Part shown: positions 11,920-23,527 of the stretch, piece after piece | How positions within the stretch are numbered: position 1 is the stretch's first letter | Layout of the letters: each line of letters starts with the position of its first letter | Assembly: GCF_018873765.1 (NCBI RefSeq) | Contig: NC_057922.1 | Coordinates: 18,195,563-18,259,562, forward strand | From: Telopea speciosissima | Lineage: Eukaryota; Streptophyta; Magnoliopsida; Proteales; Proteaceae | DNA: 64,000 nt | Reading direction: 5' to 3' | The notes under the pieces: generated by a model | What the model was told of the DNA's origin: nothing | Database searches by the model: none | What the model saw: the letters and a program-made list of their open reading frames with translations, nothing else | Position numbers and translations under genes: made by a program

Positions 11920-13005
11920 TTGATGACTGAGAGAAGTACCTTTTTGGATTCGCCTGAGCTCATATGCTACTTCCACCATTGTTGGCCTTTCCTCTGGATT
12001 GCGTGCCATACATCTCCGTGCAAGCTCTGCACATGCCATTTTCTGCTCGTAATCGTTTCCTTCTTTCAAGATTTGTACTGTGAAGTACCTCCAAATACCA
12101 GCAGCACCATACGTATAATCGTCATCATCATCATCCGAATGATCCCTGATTATATAATGAAATAATTATAAAGTCTCTTACACGACAAAATCTCAAACAA
12201 TACCAGCGCAAAGCTAAATACATCGCTCTTCACCGTACATTTGCTGGTCTCCAAATACACAGGATCAAGGTATCCAAGAGTCCCCAGTGCTAACGTTTCC
12301 ACATATGTTTCACCCGGAGGAATGGATACAGAGTACCCAAACTCGGTTAGTTTGGCACCAAAGTGTTTATCTAAGAAAATATTACTGGGTTTGATGTTGC
12401 GATGGATGATGGGCCTGGAAGTACCTGTGTGGAGATAGGATATGGCGTCTGCTACCTCTATTGCAATCCTTAACCTGCTCTTCCACGACAATTCCTCCTC
12501 CTTCTCGTATATGTGATCAGAAAGACAACCATTCTCTGCAAATTTGAATACTAATGTAGGGGCTGGGGTCTCTAAGCAGCAACCCAAGAGTTTTAAAACA
12601 TTCTTGTGATTATTCATCTGCAATCCCACCACCACTTCGGTAATGGAGTCTTGCATATTATCCGATGATGATTTGCATAATTGCCAATTCTTGACAATTA
12701 CTTAACGATCATCGAGGTTCCCCTTGTACAATAAACCACGACTATCTTTAAGGCGTCTTTCTGGTGCATAGTTGTTGGTTGCCATCTGGAGTTGTCGCTC
12801 GGAAAAGGTACGATAGGAAGTCACGCAATTAACACCACCACAGGAAGAGATTAGCCCTTCCAATATCAGACCGCCATTCCTTATCATAAAACTATCATTT
12901 TCCGATCTTCCTTTTGCGAATCTGAATTTCCCCGTATTGGATTCTCTCTTCTTCTTCTTCTGCGTTTCTTCCCTCTTTGGGTATTCTAAAGCATCGCATG
13001 ATCAT
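11920..13005 (-). pseudogene. ZED1-related pseudokinase (RLCK XII-like), broken copy
   Basis: This is a disrupted sister of the intact gene at 21978-23075. It opens MIMRCFR at about 13005, loses frame in a glutamate-rich stretch near 12945, and resumes with GKFRFAKGRSEN and RTFSERQLQMATNNY. A TAA (about 12704) replaces the glutamate of DDRE just before the beta-3 lysine strand (VIVKNW). The kinase-like part then runs through NHKNVLKLLGCC, IIHRNIKPSNIFLDK and KLTEFG to CKRLYNY. A second frameshift near 12150-12170 precedes the final EQKMACAELARRCM ... EERPTMVEVAYEL. Like its sister it has HRN and EFG instead of HRD and DFG, so catalysis was lost before duplication. The original stop is also lost, which leaves an extended tail to 11746. 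Expression as a truncated protein cannot be excluded. Confidence 0.85.
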
Positions 13006-13399
13006 GCCTTGCTTCCTTGCGGTGAACTGAAGAATAAGATGATATATAGATCAAGTGATCAACAAGAAGAAGGAGATCTTGTTTAATTGCAGAGAATTAT
13101 GAAAAGAATCAAGCACAACACAACCAAGAAAATGAATACATCTTGATCATTCTAGTGTACTAATAAATAATAATGTCTTTAATTTGTTTGGTACTTGTAA
13201 GAGAAGAAGAAGAAGAAGAAGAAGATGATGTCAGAGAGAAAGGGATCTCTTCACAACAACCATAGCTTAGCTTTCATAGTTAGTGGTTTACTTGTCGTTG
13301 TCATTTGTTGTTTGTGGTTACCTGTCATTGTATTGTTAGCCACGTGTACTGTTATTTGTTTCCGTTTCTGTTACAAAATTATTGTATTATATATTCAGT

Positions 13400-16300
13400 C
13401 AGAAGTCAATAACCCCACAATTCTCACAAATATAAGCAAAGAAAATAGTCTTCATCCTTCACTATCCAAATCCGTATCAGTCCTCGACTTTGTTGTCACC
13501 TTCTTCCAAGAGACAACGCAGGGACTATGATAATGTTCCGGAACATATTGATGAGGTTGCTTTGGCAAATACATAAACTAATCCCGACTCTCAATCTTTA
13601 TTATCTTATGGCCCCGTGGTGGCTGGGGAAATCAACCCCATTGGTCATCATGAAGCTCTTAAGCTACAATTATCAAGGTTTGGGGAGCTCCGCGACAATT
13701 CAATCTTTGAAAAATCTCCTCAAGTTTGAGAGACCTCATCTTGTTTCCTTGATGGAAACAAGGAAGAACAGTCAAAGTCTTGAATATTTTAAAAGATGGC
13801 TTTCCCCTCAGGGCTGTTTTATCTTTGACCCTATCCATTCAGCTGGCGGCTTGGCATTATTTTGGTGGAATGATGTTCACATAGATATTCCCAGTGCAAC
13901 AAAACATTTTATTGATGCAAAGGTTTCTATTCCGGGATATCCATCATTTTTCCTTACTTGTGTCTATGGGAAATCAAGGAAACACCTCAGACATGTGGTA
14001 TGAGACTCTATTTCTTCTTCTTTTGGCTCTCAAAGGAATGAAAGCTGGCTTATGGTTGGGGATTTAACTCTTATCTTTCCTGGATGGAGAAATCAGGAGG
14101 CAGTCAGTCTCTGAACAAAGATTGTGAGACTTTTCAACATTTTATTAATGACTACAATCTCATTGATTTGGGATACCATGGGCCCCTTTACACTTGGAGT
14201 AATAAAAGGAACGACTCTGATCTGATTCGGGTTCGATTGGATAAAGGATTTGCTAATTTTGCTTGGGTTCAGGACTTCCCTGATTATGCAGTCTTCGTTA
14301 AAGCGGCCATTGGTTCGGATCATTCACCTCTCTGTGTAGATACTTTTGGTTGTATCCCTAAAAAGGCTAGGCCTTTTAGGTTTAAAGATATGTGGTTCAC
14401 TCACCCAGACTGTGGCAAAGTGGCTCAACAAGGATGGTGTTTTTCTCCCTTTGGTTCCCCGGCTCAACGACTCTATCAAAAGCTTGCCAACTCTAAGCGG
14501 GTTTTCAAGAAATGGAATCGGGAATGCTTTGGAAATATTCATATTAAAATTCAGCAATTAACAGAGGAGCTGGTCGCTCTTCAATCTCAATCTAGCTTTT
14601 CTCAATCTAAAGAAATTGAAATTATTAAGGCATTGGAGTGGGAACTTCAAAACAATGAATTATTCTGGAAGCAAAAATCCAGAATTGATTGGCTTCGAGA
14701 AAGAGATCGCAATTCAAAAATTTTCCATATGATGACTCTTAAACGCCAACATCATAATAAGATTCTGAAATTGAAATATCCAGATGGAAAGTGGACCAAG
14801 TCTAAAGGTGAAGTTCAAAATCTATTATGCAGCTATTTCAAAGAACTGTATAAAGCCGATCCTACCAATGAGGAGGCTACTATGGAGGTCACCCAAGGGA
14901 TACAACCTATCATTTCAGAGGATTTGAATTTTGGTCTCTGTAAGATTCCAGATATGGAGGACGTGAAATCTGCATTATTCTCTATGGCCCCACTCAAATC
15001 ACCAGGTATTGATGGTTTTCCTCCTTTTTTTTCAAAAATACTGGGATTTCCTTAAAGAGGATATTTTTGACTTTGTCAAAGATTTTTTTATCAATGGAAA
15101 TCTTTCACAAGCTTTGAATGGAACTCTCATATGTCTTATACCTAAATCCAAGGAGGTGGATTCTCCAAATCAGTACCGCCCTATCAGCCTGTGTTCAGTA
15201 ATGGTGAAGATTATTACAAAACTGATCGCCTTGCGTTTCAAAAAAGTTCTGGATTCAGTGATTGATCATTCTCAGTCAGCATTTATCCCTGGCAGGTATA
15301 TTTCTGACAATATCCTTATTGCTCATGCAATATTTCATTATATTAAACATAGAAACAGCAAGTGTCATTCTCAATTTATAGTCATCAAACTAGATATGCG
15401 GAAAGCATATGATAGAGTAAATTGGACTTTTATTGAAAAGATGCTTCTAGCATTGGGCTTTTCTGCAGCCTGGGTTAATCTTGTTATGTCATGCATTAGA
15501 TCAATCACCTACAGTCTTTTGGTTAATGGCTCGGAATGTGGCCTAATATCTCCTTCTAGAGGTATTCGACAAGGCGACCCTCTCTCACCGGCCATTTTCA
15601 TTATTTGTGCTCAAGCACTTTCAGCCACAGTTAATAAGGCAGTAACTAATGGCGAAATTCAAGGAATCCGAATTAAAAAGCGGGGCGATCAACTTTCTCA
15701 TCTGTTATTTGCAGATGATTGATTATTATTTGGAAGGGCACATATTAAAGAAACATTAGCATGGAAGTCATGCTTAGATCTATACTGTAAAGCTTCAGGA
15801 CAGCAAATAAATTTGAAAAAATCTTGCATCACTTTTATTCCAAATACCCATCATAAATTCAAGAGGTGGTTTTCTAGAATCTTGAAAATCCCCTATGGTG
15901 ATGGTCCCTCCAAATATTTGGGTTTACCAACTGAATTTGGAATGTCTAAGAGATTGATTTTTCAGAATGTTAAGGAACGGACACTCTCTAAATTACAAGG
16001 TTGGAAGAAATCTCTTCTCTATACAGCTGGTAAGGAGGTACTTATAAAAGCATCGGTGCTACCAATGACCAATTTTGCATGGTCCCATTTCAAACTTCCT
16101 AAAGCTGTTCTGGAAGACATTAAAAAGGCTACTTCAAACTTTTTTTGGGATGATTCTTCAGAGACTCATAAACTCCATTGGGTTTGTTGGGATAGACTTT
16201 GCACATCTAAACAAAAGGGGGGTCTTGGATTCAAAGACCCACATCTTCATAATCAAGCTCTTCTGGCTAAAACAGCTTGGCGGCTGTGGTCTTATCCATA

Positions 16301-17755
16301 TTCAACATGGGCTCGATTGATGAAGAACATTTACTTTCCAAATGTTGATTTTATGCAGGCCAAGGGAGAAGATGTCTTTCTCTTGGACTTCTTTGGATTG
16401 TAGGAAATGGTGAGAATATTTCTATATGGACAGATAACTGGATTCCAACTTCAAAGAATTTTAAAATTCTTTCCAGCAAACCAGTTGATTGTCCTTTGGA
16501 GAAGGTGTTTGAGCTTATTGACCATCGCACAAGGACTTGGAAAATTGATCTTCTGAGTGCCTTCTTTCTACCTGTAGATACAAAAGAGATTCTCAAAATC
16601 CATCTAAGTCTTTACCCACAAGAAGATAAATTGGTCTGGGGAGGCTCCAAATCAGGTATTTTTTCTGTGCGATCGATGTATCATATACTTACAAATCACA
16701 GGGATAAAACATATCAAAATAAGCCATCCTCTTCAACAGCTACAAAAAATAATCAATTGATGGAAGACTACTATTAGAAAAGAATTTGGAATGCTCAGAC
16801 TCTTCCTAAGATTAAAATGTTCTTATGGAAGATTTGTGCTAATGGCATTGCAACAGGTGAAGGCCTTCTCAAGAGAAAAATCCCTATAGATCCGCCATGT
16901 TTACGTTGTGGTTATCATACAGAATCGATGGATCATATTTTTCTTTCCTGCCCTTTCTCTAGGATTGTGTGGTTTGGCTCTTTGTTGGCCCATTTAACTC
17001 CACAAGTTAAAAATCCTTGTTTAAAAGATTGGCTTAAATGTTGGGACATCATATATGAGGAAGACAAAAAGCTGGCTCAAAATAGATTTTCTCTCACATC
17101 TTTCTTTTTTTGGTATATTTGGAAAGCTCGAAATGATCTTACATTCAAAAAACATCATTGATCTCCTGCTGAAGTTATTACCATTGCAAAGGAGGCATAT
17201 AAAGAATTTTGGGAAGCTACATCTTCTGCTAGTCAGACTCACCATCAATCTAAGGATTGCTCTTCAACTAAGCAGTTTTTATCAAACTCTCCTTGGAGGC
17301 ATAGGTTTAATTCTTCGAGATGAGTCGGACTTTCCTATTTCAGCCTACTCTTGCGGTATTCAATGTGATTCAGCAATTATTGGAGAAGCATATGCTATTC
17401 GATCTAGACTTCTTCATGCGGCTACACTTGGCTTCACCCGCGTGATGGTTGAATCGGATTGTCAAAAACTGATTAATCAATTATGTGCAGGATCACAAGT
17501 GGAGACTGGAATTTATAACATCTGTCATGATATTTTTTTGTTTGCAAATGACCTTTGTTTCTTGTAGTTTTTCTTATGTTCCAAGATCCTCTAATACTGT
17601 AGCGGATTCCTTGGCCAGGGCGGCCCTATCGATTGGGTCTCCGACACTGTGGCCAAGCACCTCTCAATGGCATTTGCAACTCTGTAATGCAGATGCCACT
17701 GCTTGTAATGACTCTTTTCATCAATAAAATTTCTTTCTACTAAAAAAAAAAAGAA
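13400..17755 (+). mobile_element. L1-type LINE, nearly complete ORF2, decayed
   Basis: From 13649 the frame begins with an endonuclease (SYNYQGLGS ... METRKN ... GGLALFWW), broken near 14001, then continues to FRFKDMW. The reverse transcriptase follows (YRPISLCSV, IPGRYISDN, KLDMRKAYDRVNW, GIRQGDPLSP, LLFADD), then the zf-RVT cysteine-rich region (LRCGYHTESMDHIFLSCP) and an RNase H-like domain (MVESDCQKLI; VPRSSNTVADSLARAA). Breaks include a frameshift in a T-run at about 15030, a TGA right after FADD (15720-15722) and several later ones. A frame ending at about 13567 may be the ORF1 tail. The 3' end is AATAAA plus an A tail near 17745. It lies between the two pseudokinase copies. The 5' limit and target duplication are uncertain. 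Confidence 0.9.
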
Positions 17756-17799
17756 GAAATTAGTCCTCATCCCCTCCTTATCATTTAATGACATGCGGA

Positions 17800-18255
17800 A
17801 GCTAAAATACGAATTTCAGGGCCCACCTCTTTTTCTACACCACTTCTTCCGCAGGGATGATGTAATTTCCATCACCGTCGACGACGAAGTTTCTACCAAA
17901 CGGAACCAGTGATCTTTCTTTGAAAAGAATCAATCCCCTTTGGTTTATTTAGATGGAAATTCTCATGTTCGGAATCAGGTCACGGGTTTAGAGGAACCGA
18001 GTCGAAATCGATCTGGATCGACTCTGGAATTGGGTTGTGATCACAGACCTAGCATCAGTATAAGGACCGATCGAAACTGAATTGCCAGACTCAAGATCGA
18101 CTGATCCGATTCGATTTTTTATTTCCTTCCGTGGCCCAAGGGCATATTGGTCAGTTCACTTGTAAAACATTATAAAATGTCAGTGGCGATTGACTCTTTC
18201 CGCCTACTATTCGTCCCCGTTGAATCTCTACGGACAGACGCCGTTTCTATAGGTA
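17800..18255 (+). promoter_or_regulatory. Promoter and leader exon of V-ATPase subunit G gene
   Basis: A TATA-like TTATAAAA at about 18170 would place the start near 18200. A short leader exon ends at about 18252 (CTATAG before gtacgg). The leader intron then runs to the TTTGCAG acceptor at 19511. The intron is T-rich and contains no convincing ORF. Inferred from consensus sites. Confidence 0.5.
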
Positions 18256-19517
18256 CGGTCTCCCCTCAAACATCTCTCTCCCTCTTCAATGTTCGGCATC
18301 TTATCCAACATTGGTTGTTGATCTTAATGGGGAAAATGGTGATATGAGGATATTGATGTTTTTTTTGTGGATTTTGATAATATAATTTGTTCGGTTCTCA
18401 TGATAATTTTGTCGTTTTTTTTTTCTTTCTTTCCCGATTGTACCAGTATTGCATTTTGTGGGTTTTTTGAGGAATGCCTAAGTACTGAGTTTATCTTTTC
18501 AAATTTGGTGATCGCACTTTGTTCCTCATCTTATGTTTAAGCAAATTGAGCTCAGATTTAGTGTTTTTCTGTTTATCATCTGGGCCTCATTGGGTTTATT
18601 GTAAGCTTATCGATGGCTGATTGTATGGTTATGCCATTAATGCTACTGGGAGAAAGGCACTAATCTCAGAAATTGGGTGTTAGTTACCTAGCCTCTGGAG
18701 GAAAGTCACTTCCGTGGTATGAGTTTCTAATTTGCATGCTTTCCCTCTTATATTCAGATACATTTTATATGGATTCTTTTGTTCCAATGACTCATATATT
18801 TTTATTGATTCTTTCTTTTCTAGTTTTGATTTCTCCTCCTTCTGCTCTCTGATTCAAGTTGGCATGAAAAGTGGCCTTCCCTTCTTCTTAGGCTTTAAGC
18901 TGTTCTATTATTAACTTAATATCATTTTGAACTAGCAGCTTCCGCCAACCTCTGCTATTTCAAAATGGAAATGCATCAGCACTATGTAAATACTGCATTT
19001 TGATCCACAAGGAACTTTTATCTGATTTTATGTGGTTGTAATTTCTTTCTGGACTTCCAGTTGCATTTTCCAGTTCTTTCTCAAATTGTAATATATGACT
19101 ATTATGCTATGATTCTCTTGCCCTGGGGATGATAAAGGTGTATACAGTGTGGTCACCACTCCATTCTTAATCTAACCAGTAAGAAAACAGAGGTTGTGTA
19201 ATCATCCCCCCCCAAAAAAAAGCTTTAGAAAAGGTATGTCAGGGAAGACCTTAATTCTCTAAACAAGCTCCAAGAAGCTGACCAACCAAATTAGGTCACT
19301 CCTCTTTAAACCCATGTACAGTTCTGAAACTTGTTTCGTTTTAGATTAATTTCTGCCTGATAGCTAAATTAATGTTTATTGTTAAGGAAGAGCAGTGGTC
19401 AATCCTGACGACTATGTTTCTTATTGAAAGGGTTTTGTTTCTCTATTCTCTGTTGATATATTGATTGGGTCTATCTTACTAAAAGAATGAATTTAATTGT
19501 GTCATTTGCAGTAAATT

Positions 19518-19605
19518 ATGGAGGCTAACAGGGGTCAAGGAGGGATTCAGCTTTTGCTGGCTGCTGAGCAAGAGGCTCAACACATCGTCAATGCTGCCAG
19601 AAATG
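19518..19605 (+). CDS. VHA-G: V-type proton ATPase subunit G, first coding exon only
   Basis: The exon encodes 29 residues, from [14 protein letters not shown] to [14 protein letters not shown], the highly conserved N-terminus of plant V-ATPase subunit G, a peripheral-stalk protein that ties the V1 head to the membrane sector on vacuole and trans-Golgi membranes. It starts six bases after a TTTGCAG acceptor and ends in phase 1 before gtaac, exactly where the family continues with alanine and the AKMARL coiled coil. No such second exon was found on the plus strand downstream, and the space is soon occupied by a minus-strand gene. The locus therefore appears truncated, or its later exons are far away. 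Read-through into the intron would give a 62-residue product. Confidence 0.8.
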
Positions 19606-19960
19606 GTAACAATTCACAACTTCTGCTCTTGTATCTTCTGGATCTTGTGATATTTGATATTAAAGGGTACATTTTGTTTGACCAGTCTGGACAAAACAGG
19701 GCATAAATGAAAGTTTTAGAAAATTAACCTAACAAACTTTCTTCATACTTTGTAGTATCAGAACTGAGTAACATTCTATTAAACATCACTAGAGCCTTAA
19801 AATCTGAGGAAAACTATAACACAAAAGAAAGTTCCAGCAAAACCCGAAGGATTGATAAGCCTGCCAGTCCCTAAATCTCTTGTCATCTGAAAGCCCATAC
19901 TCCACCAAGCCATAAGTTGGACTCTATAGTTCTATACTGAGGATCTCAAACGAGACTCCT

Positions 19961-20683
19961 CTAAACGTGCCTCAAGAAGCCCTTCTGTAGAGGTGGCTCA
20001 AATGTTGAGCCGAGGAACTCTTTCCCTTCTTCCTGGAAACAAGACACTGGTGCCTGCACTTGTGTGTCTTCCAGCACTGCCCCTACTTCATATGTCATCA
20101 CGTGAGTGGATATTCCTGCACATGGGAAGATGGAATTTTGTCTTGCAACGGAACTATATGAAAACAGGACCCCCCCCCCCCCCCCCAACAAAAAAAATAC
20201 CCTTTACCAACCGTCAGAGAAATCCCATCTGATGGGGAACTTGGTGACGACATCTTCGTAGTACCAAATGAAATCAACCTTCTCCCAAACATTGCAGAGG
20301 AACCCATCAGTGTAATCCCTTCCAAGGTAATTCGCTCCATCTAACCAATCCGGCCGAGGAATACCCACCTCGAAATACATTGTCCTACAAGCACTGTTCG
20401 CACCCAGCGTATAATAGAAGGAGGTCCCGTTATCCCACTCCACATCATACTGTAGCTCCCCTAGCTGCTTCTGCATTATGTTCACGTTCCTGCCCTTAGG
20501 CCAATCGTACCAGAGATCGGTGATCTGTAGATGGCCTGAGCTCAAGTTCATATACAGAAGCATGTGGAATTGCTCCGGCCATGCCAAGGGAGCCGGCGAC
20601 GACTCGGGCTGTTGAATTGCCAGAGAGCCGAGTTGATGGAATTGGAAGAGACACAAGATTAGTAGGAGTTTAAGGAACTTCAT
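19961..20683 (-). CDS. At4g14100-like secreted/membrane-associated protein
   Basis: There are two coding exons: 20212-20683 and 19961-20115 (208 residues in total). The start [20 protein letters not shown] is a clear signal peptide. The body has motifs of the plant family typified by At4g14100 and At3g23760: [70 protein letters not shown] and, after the intron, [13 protein letters not shown]. The donor that keeps frame is GACG before gttggt, and the acceptor is CCATGTGCAG. The intron holds a C16-18 tract. The function is unknown; an old 'glycosyl-transferring' label on the Arabidopsis gene rests on weak evidence. The upstream in-frame ATG at about 20824 would bury the signal peptide, so the later start is preferred. 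The gene looks complete and functional. Confidence 0.88.
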
Positions 20684-21084
20684 GGCTGGCTCCTCTCCTT
20701 TTGCTCCTGTTGGTTTTTCTTTTCTTTGTAACTTTTGTTGGTATGGATAAAAGGTTTTCTGCCACTCATTCTGAATTCCAGGTGGCTTAATAGTGTTCAT
20801 GGAAACCTGAACTTGGGTTGGCAAATCTTCCCAAATCCCAAAGTCATTTTCCTTCTTGTGTCACTTTCACATGGGAATAAGGGAATTGATGAGCAAAAGG
20901 CCACGACTTCAATGGGAGGCATCTTTGGCAGTTTAGCATTTTTCACTCACTAGGGAAAAGATTCTTGCGCAAAGACACAAGAAGAGGGCATAAAATTACT
21001 GTTCAGTCCATTCTGAAACAAAAAAAAATTATCCGTATCGATACCCTTATGCGTGCTTTCATTGATCCTATGCTGGTGCAAGGG

Positions 21085-21363
21085 CTACATGACCAAGCAA
21101 CAATCTTTTGCCAATAAATTATATTCTTCTTGACTATCAGATGGATTTGAATTCATATAAAGTTGGGTTGAGCTTGAGCCAACATTGCATTCATCTTGGA
21201 CTGGTACGATGGTCAAATCAGAGGACCTTCTATGTTTACCTCCTTTGCTGCCATTGCTATCATCACTTGTATAAGTCATGTCTATTGCCTCTGCTTCCTT
21301 CCATATTCTCGAGAAAGAATATGTTCTTGTGGGATCTACTTGGAGATTTTGTCTTCTTGCCAC
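21085..21363 (-). CDS. Unrecognised ORF ending in a CaaX-like motif
   Basis: This is a 92-residue frame, MARRQNLQVDPTRTYSFSR to LLAKDCCLVM. It has biased, plausible protein composition (serine/acidic middle, IWKEAEAIDMTYTSDDSNGS) and ends CLVM, which fits a prenylation CaaX box. The frame is open some residues further upstream, where an AG dinucleotide at about 21373 could be an acceptor, so this may be the last exon of a gene or a fragment of one. I do not recognise the family, and no neighbouring exon is evident. It could also be chance. Confidence 0.35.
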   Translation of the reverse strand: MARRQNLQVDPTRTYSFSRIWKEAEAIDMTYTSDDSNGSKGGKHRRSSDLTIVPVQDECNVGSSSTQLYMNSNPSDSQEEYNLLAKDCCLVM

Positions 21364-21977
21364 ATCATTTGAAACTTGATTAACTTAGAATTTCTCAATT
21401 CAAAGGTCTTGCATGACAAAGTCAAATATATTACCTCAATGCAAGTCTATTGCCCAAAAGGTATATGGTTGATAGTTGGAAGTATTATTCCCATCGTGAA
21501 AAAAAAAACTTATTTTTCTCTACAGGAGGAGCATCTGTAGAACCATGAAAAATCTCACATTGGAAATGTGTTATGAAATGCATATATATATTATGACTTC
21601 TCTTATTTGTCATGACTTGTTTTAAAACCATGATACCCACTTATCAAAACGAACAATATCATGTCATTTATGGGACTAGGTACATTGTGAAAAAATCAAG
21701 AGTTTATCAACACATTCTTAAATTGTTTATCGTTTATTACCAAGTAATAGCATATCTGTTGATTCAATATCATTAGTTGCCAAATCATGCATTAAAGAAA
21801 AAATAAGTCCAAAGTTAAGAACCCAAATTTAAAATATACTAGCAAAGCAAATAAGAGAACACGAAAAAGAACTAATATATGTCTCCGTGTTTGAGGCATT
21901 GAATCAAATATATTTGGTGTCTCTCTTGGTTTTAACATGCTAGAACATGAATAAGAAAGTCGTAAATTTTTGCAAAT
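21364..21977. other. Intergenic, no gene seen
   Basis: AT-rich spacer between the unrecognised ORF and the pseudokinase 3' end. No repeat structure was noted. Confidence 0.5.
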
Positions 21978-23075
21978 TTATGCTTGCAAATGATGACTGA
22001 GAGAAGTACTGGCTGGGTGGAGGATACCTTTTTGGATTCGCCTGAGCTCATATGCAACTTCCACCATTGTTGGCCTTTCCTCTGGATTGTATACCATACA
22101 TCTCCGGGCAAGCTCTGCACACGCCATTCTCTGCTCGCTGTTTCCTTCTCTTAAGATGTTTCCTTTGAAGTACCTCCAAATTTGATCTTCAAACGAAAGA
22201 TCTTTGTTATTACCTTCATCCAACTGTTCCTTATCCTGGCGCAAACAATTAGAAAGCCTCTTTCCCGACAAAATCTCAAACAATACCATCGCAAAGCCAT
22301 GTACATCGCTCTTCTCTGTACATTTACCGGTCTCCACATACACAGGATCCGCGTACCCATAAGTCCTCACCACAATCGTTTCTACATATGTTTCACCCAG
22401 AGGAATCGATAGAGAGTCCCCAAACTCTGTTAGTTTGGCACGGAAGTCTTTATCTAAGAAAATATTACAGGGTTTGATGTTTCGATGGATGATGGGCCTT
22501 GAAGTACCTGTGTGGAGATAGGATATGCCGTCTGCTACGTCTATTGCAATCCATAATCTGCTTTCCCATGACAATAGTGGACGATTCACGCCTTCGTATA
22601 TGTGATCAGAGAGACAACCATTCTCTGCATAATCGAATACCAGGGATGGGATTGGGGTCTCTAAGCAACAACCCAATAGTTTTAAAGCATTCTTGTGATT
22701 ATTCATCTGCAGTCCCACTACAACTTCGGTAATGGAGCATTGGATTTTAAACCAATTCTTGACGATAACTTCACGATCATCGAGGTTCCCCTTGTACGAA
22801 TGACAAAGGCCACTGTGAACAACTCTATTTCGAGCGTAGTTGTTGGTTGCGATCTGGAGTTGTCGCTTGGAAAAAGTACGATAGGGAGTGAAATTGATAC
22901 CACAGGAAGAGATTAGCCCTTCCAATATCAGACCGCCATTCTTTATCATGAAACTTTCCTCTTCTGATCTTCCCTCGGCGAATCTGAATTCCTTCCGAGT
23001 CGAGCTTGATTTCACTTCTTCTTCATCCACTTTTGTGTTTCTTCCCTTGCTGGGTTTCCTAAAGCATCGCATCAT
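21978..23075 (-). CDS. ZED1-related pseudokinase (RLCK XII-2-like), intact
   Basis: This is a single-exon, 365-residue protein. In Arabidopsis this family (ZED1, RKS1, ZRKs) acts at the membrane as adaptors that link pathogen-modified kinases to the NLR receptor ZAR1. Visible here: an N-terminal MMRCFRKP segment with possible membrane-targeting cysteine; RTFSKRQLQIATNNY (about 66-80); a degenerate glycine loop; beta-3 lysine K106 in VIVKNW; NHKNALKLLGCCLET; IIHRNIKPCNIFLD with N199 in place of the catalytic Asp; TEFG (217-219) in place of DFG; a C-lobe to EERPTMVEVAYEL. The loss of HRD Asp and altered DFG predict no phosphotransfer, as usual in this family. Length fits ZRKs. A related but broken copy lies 9 kb away in the same orientation, and upstream traces (GATCAAG-GATCA; CACAACACAACCAAGA) are shared, so the duplication included the promoter. 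Confidence 0.9.
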   Translation of the reverse strand: MMRCFRKPSKGRNTKVDEEEVKSSSTRKEFRFAEGRSEEESFMIKNGGLILEGLISSCGINFTPYRTFSKRQLQIATNNYARNRVVHSGLCHSYKGNLDDREVIVKNWFKIQCSITEVVVGLQMNNHKNALKLLGCCLETPIPSLVFDYAENGCLSDHIYEGVNRPLLSWESRLWIAIDVADGISYLHTGTSRPIIHRNIKPCNIFLDKDFRAKLTEFGDSLSIPLGETYVETIVVRTYGYADPVYVETGKCTEKSDVHGFAMVLFEILSGKRLSNCLRQDKEQLDEGNNKDLSFEDQIWRYFKGNILREGNSEQRMACAELARRCMVYNPEERPTMVEVAYELRRIQKGILHPASTSLSHHLQA

Positions 23076-23365
23076 GCTGGCTCTCTTGGGGTTGATATCC
23101 TACACGCCCACAACCCTTTCCCTAAAACTCCTAAATGAGAAAACGAAAATTAAGTGAAGATCAAGCGATCATTCACAAGTCACTAAGTCACTAAGTCACA
23201 ACACAACCAAGAGGTCAACGAAGAATTCTAGACCACATGGATCATCTGTACGTAGGTGGTGAACGTTGAGGTTACTATTTCCGATCCATGGTTACGAGAT
23301 ATTTGTTCATCTCAATCATGAGTTTTTCACGTTATCTTTAATAACTAGACTCAAAACCAATTTGG

Positions 23366-23527
23366 ATTCTCTATTGTCGAGCTGCCCGGTAGGACCGTGC
23401 TACTTAGACACGGTGCTGCATGTAATGTTCGCCTTACCCCTACCCAAATGCCTTGCCCCAGTGAGGGTAAGCCGATCTTTGTGCGCAGCACGATCCTGTC
23501 GGACAGCTCGTCAATAGAGGATCTGGA
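23366..23527. mobile_element. Foldback MITE, GGATYCTCTATTG-TIR family
   Basis: The left end CTCTATTGTCGAGCTGCCCG mirrors the right end when reversed (CTCTATTGACGAGCTGTCCG), and CGTGCT follows in both. A relative with similar ends lies at about 24857-25003. No clear target duplication was found. It sits upstream of the intact pseudokinase. Confidence 0.65.

Noticed and set aside
13225-13530. 101-residue ORF with hydrophobic stretch
   Set aside because: It has no family resemblance and overlaps the likely 5' part of the L1 element; the hydrophobicity comes from a TTGT-rich stretch.
20164-20190. C-run in the At4g14100-like gene as an assembly error
   Set aside because: It lies inside the intron, and both exons stay in frame, so it has no bearing on the gene model.
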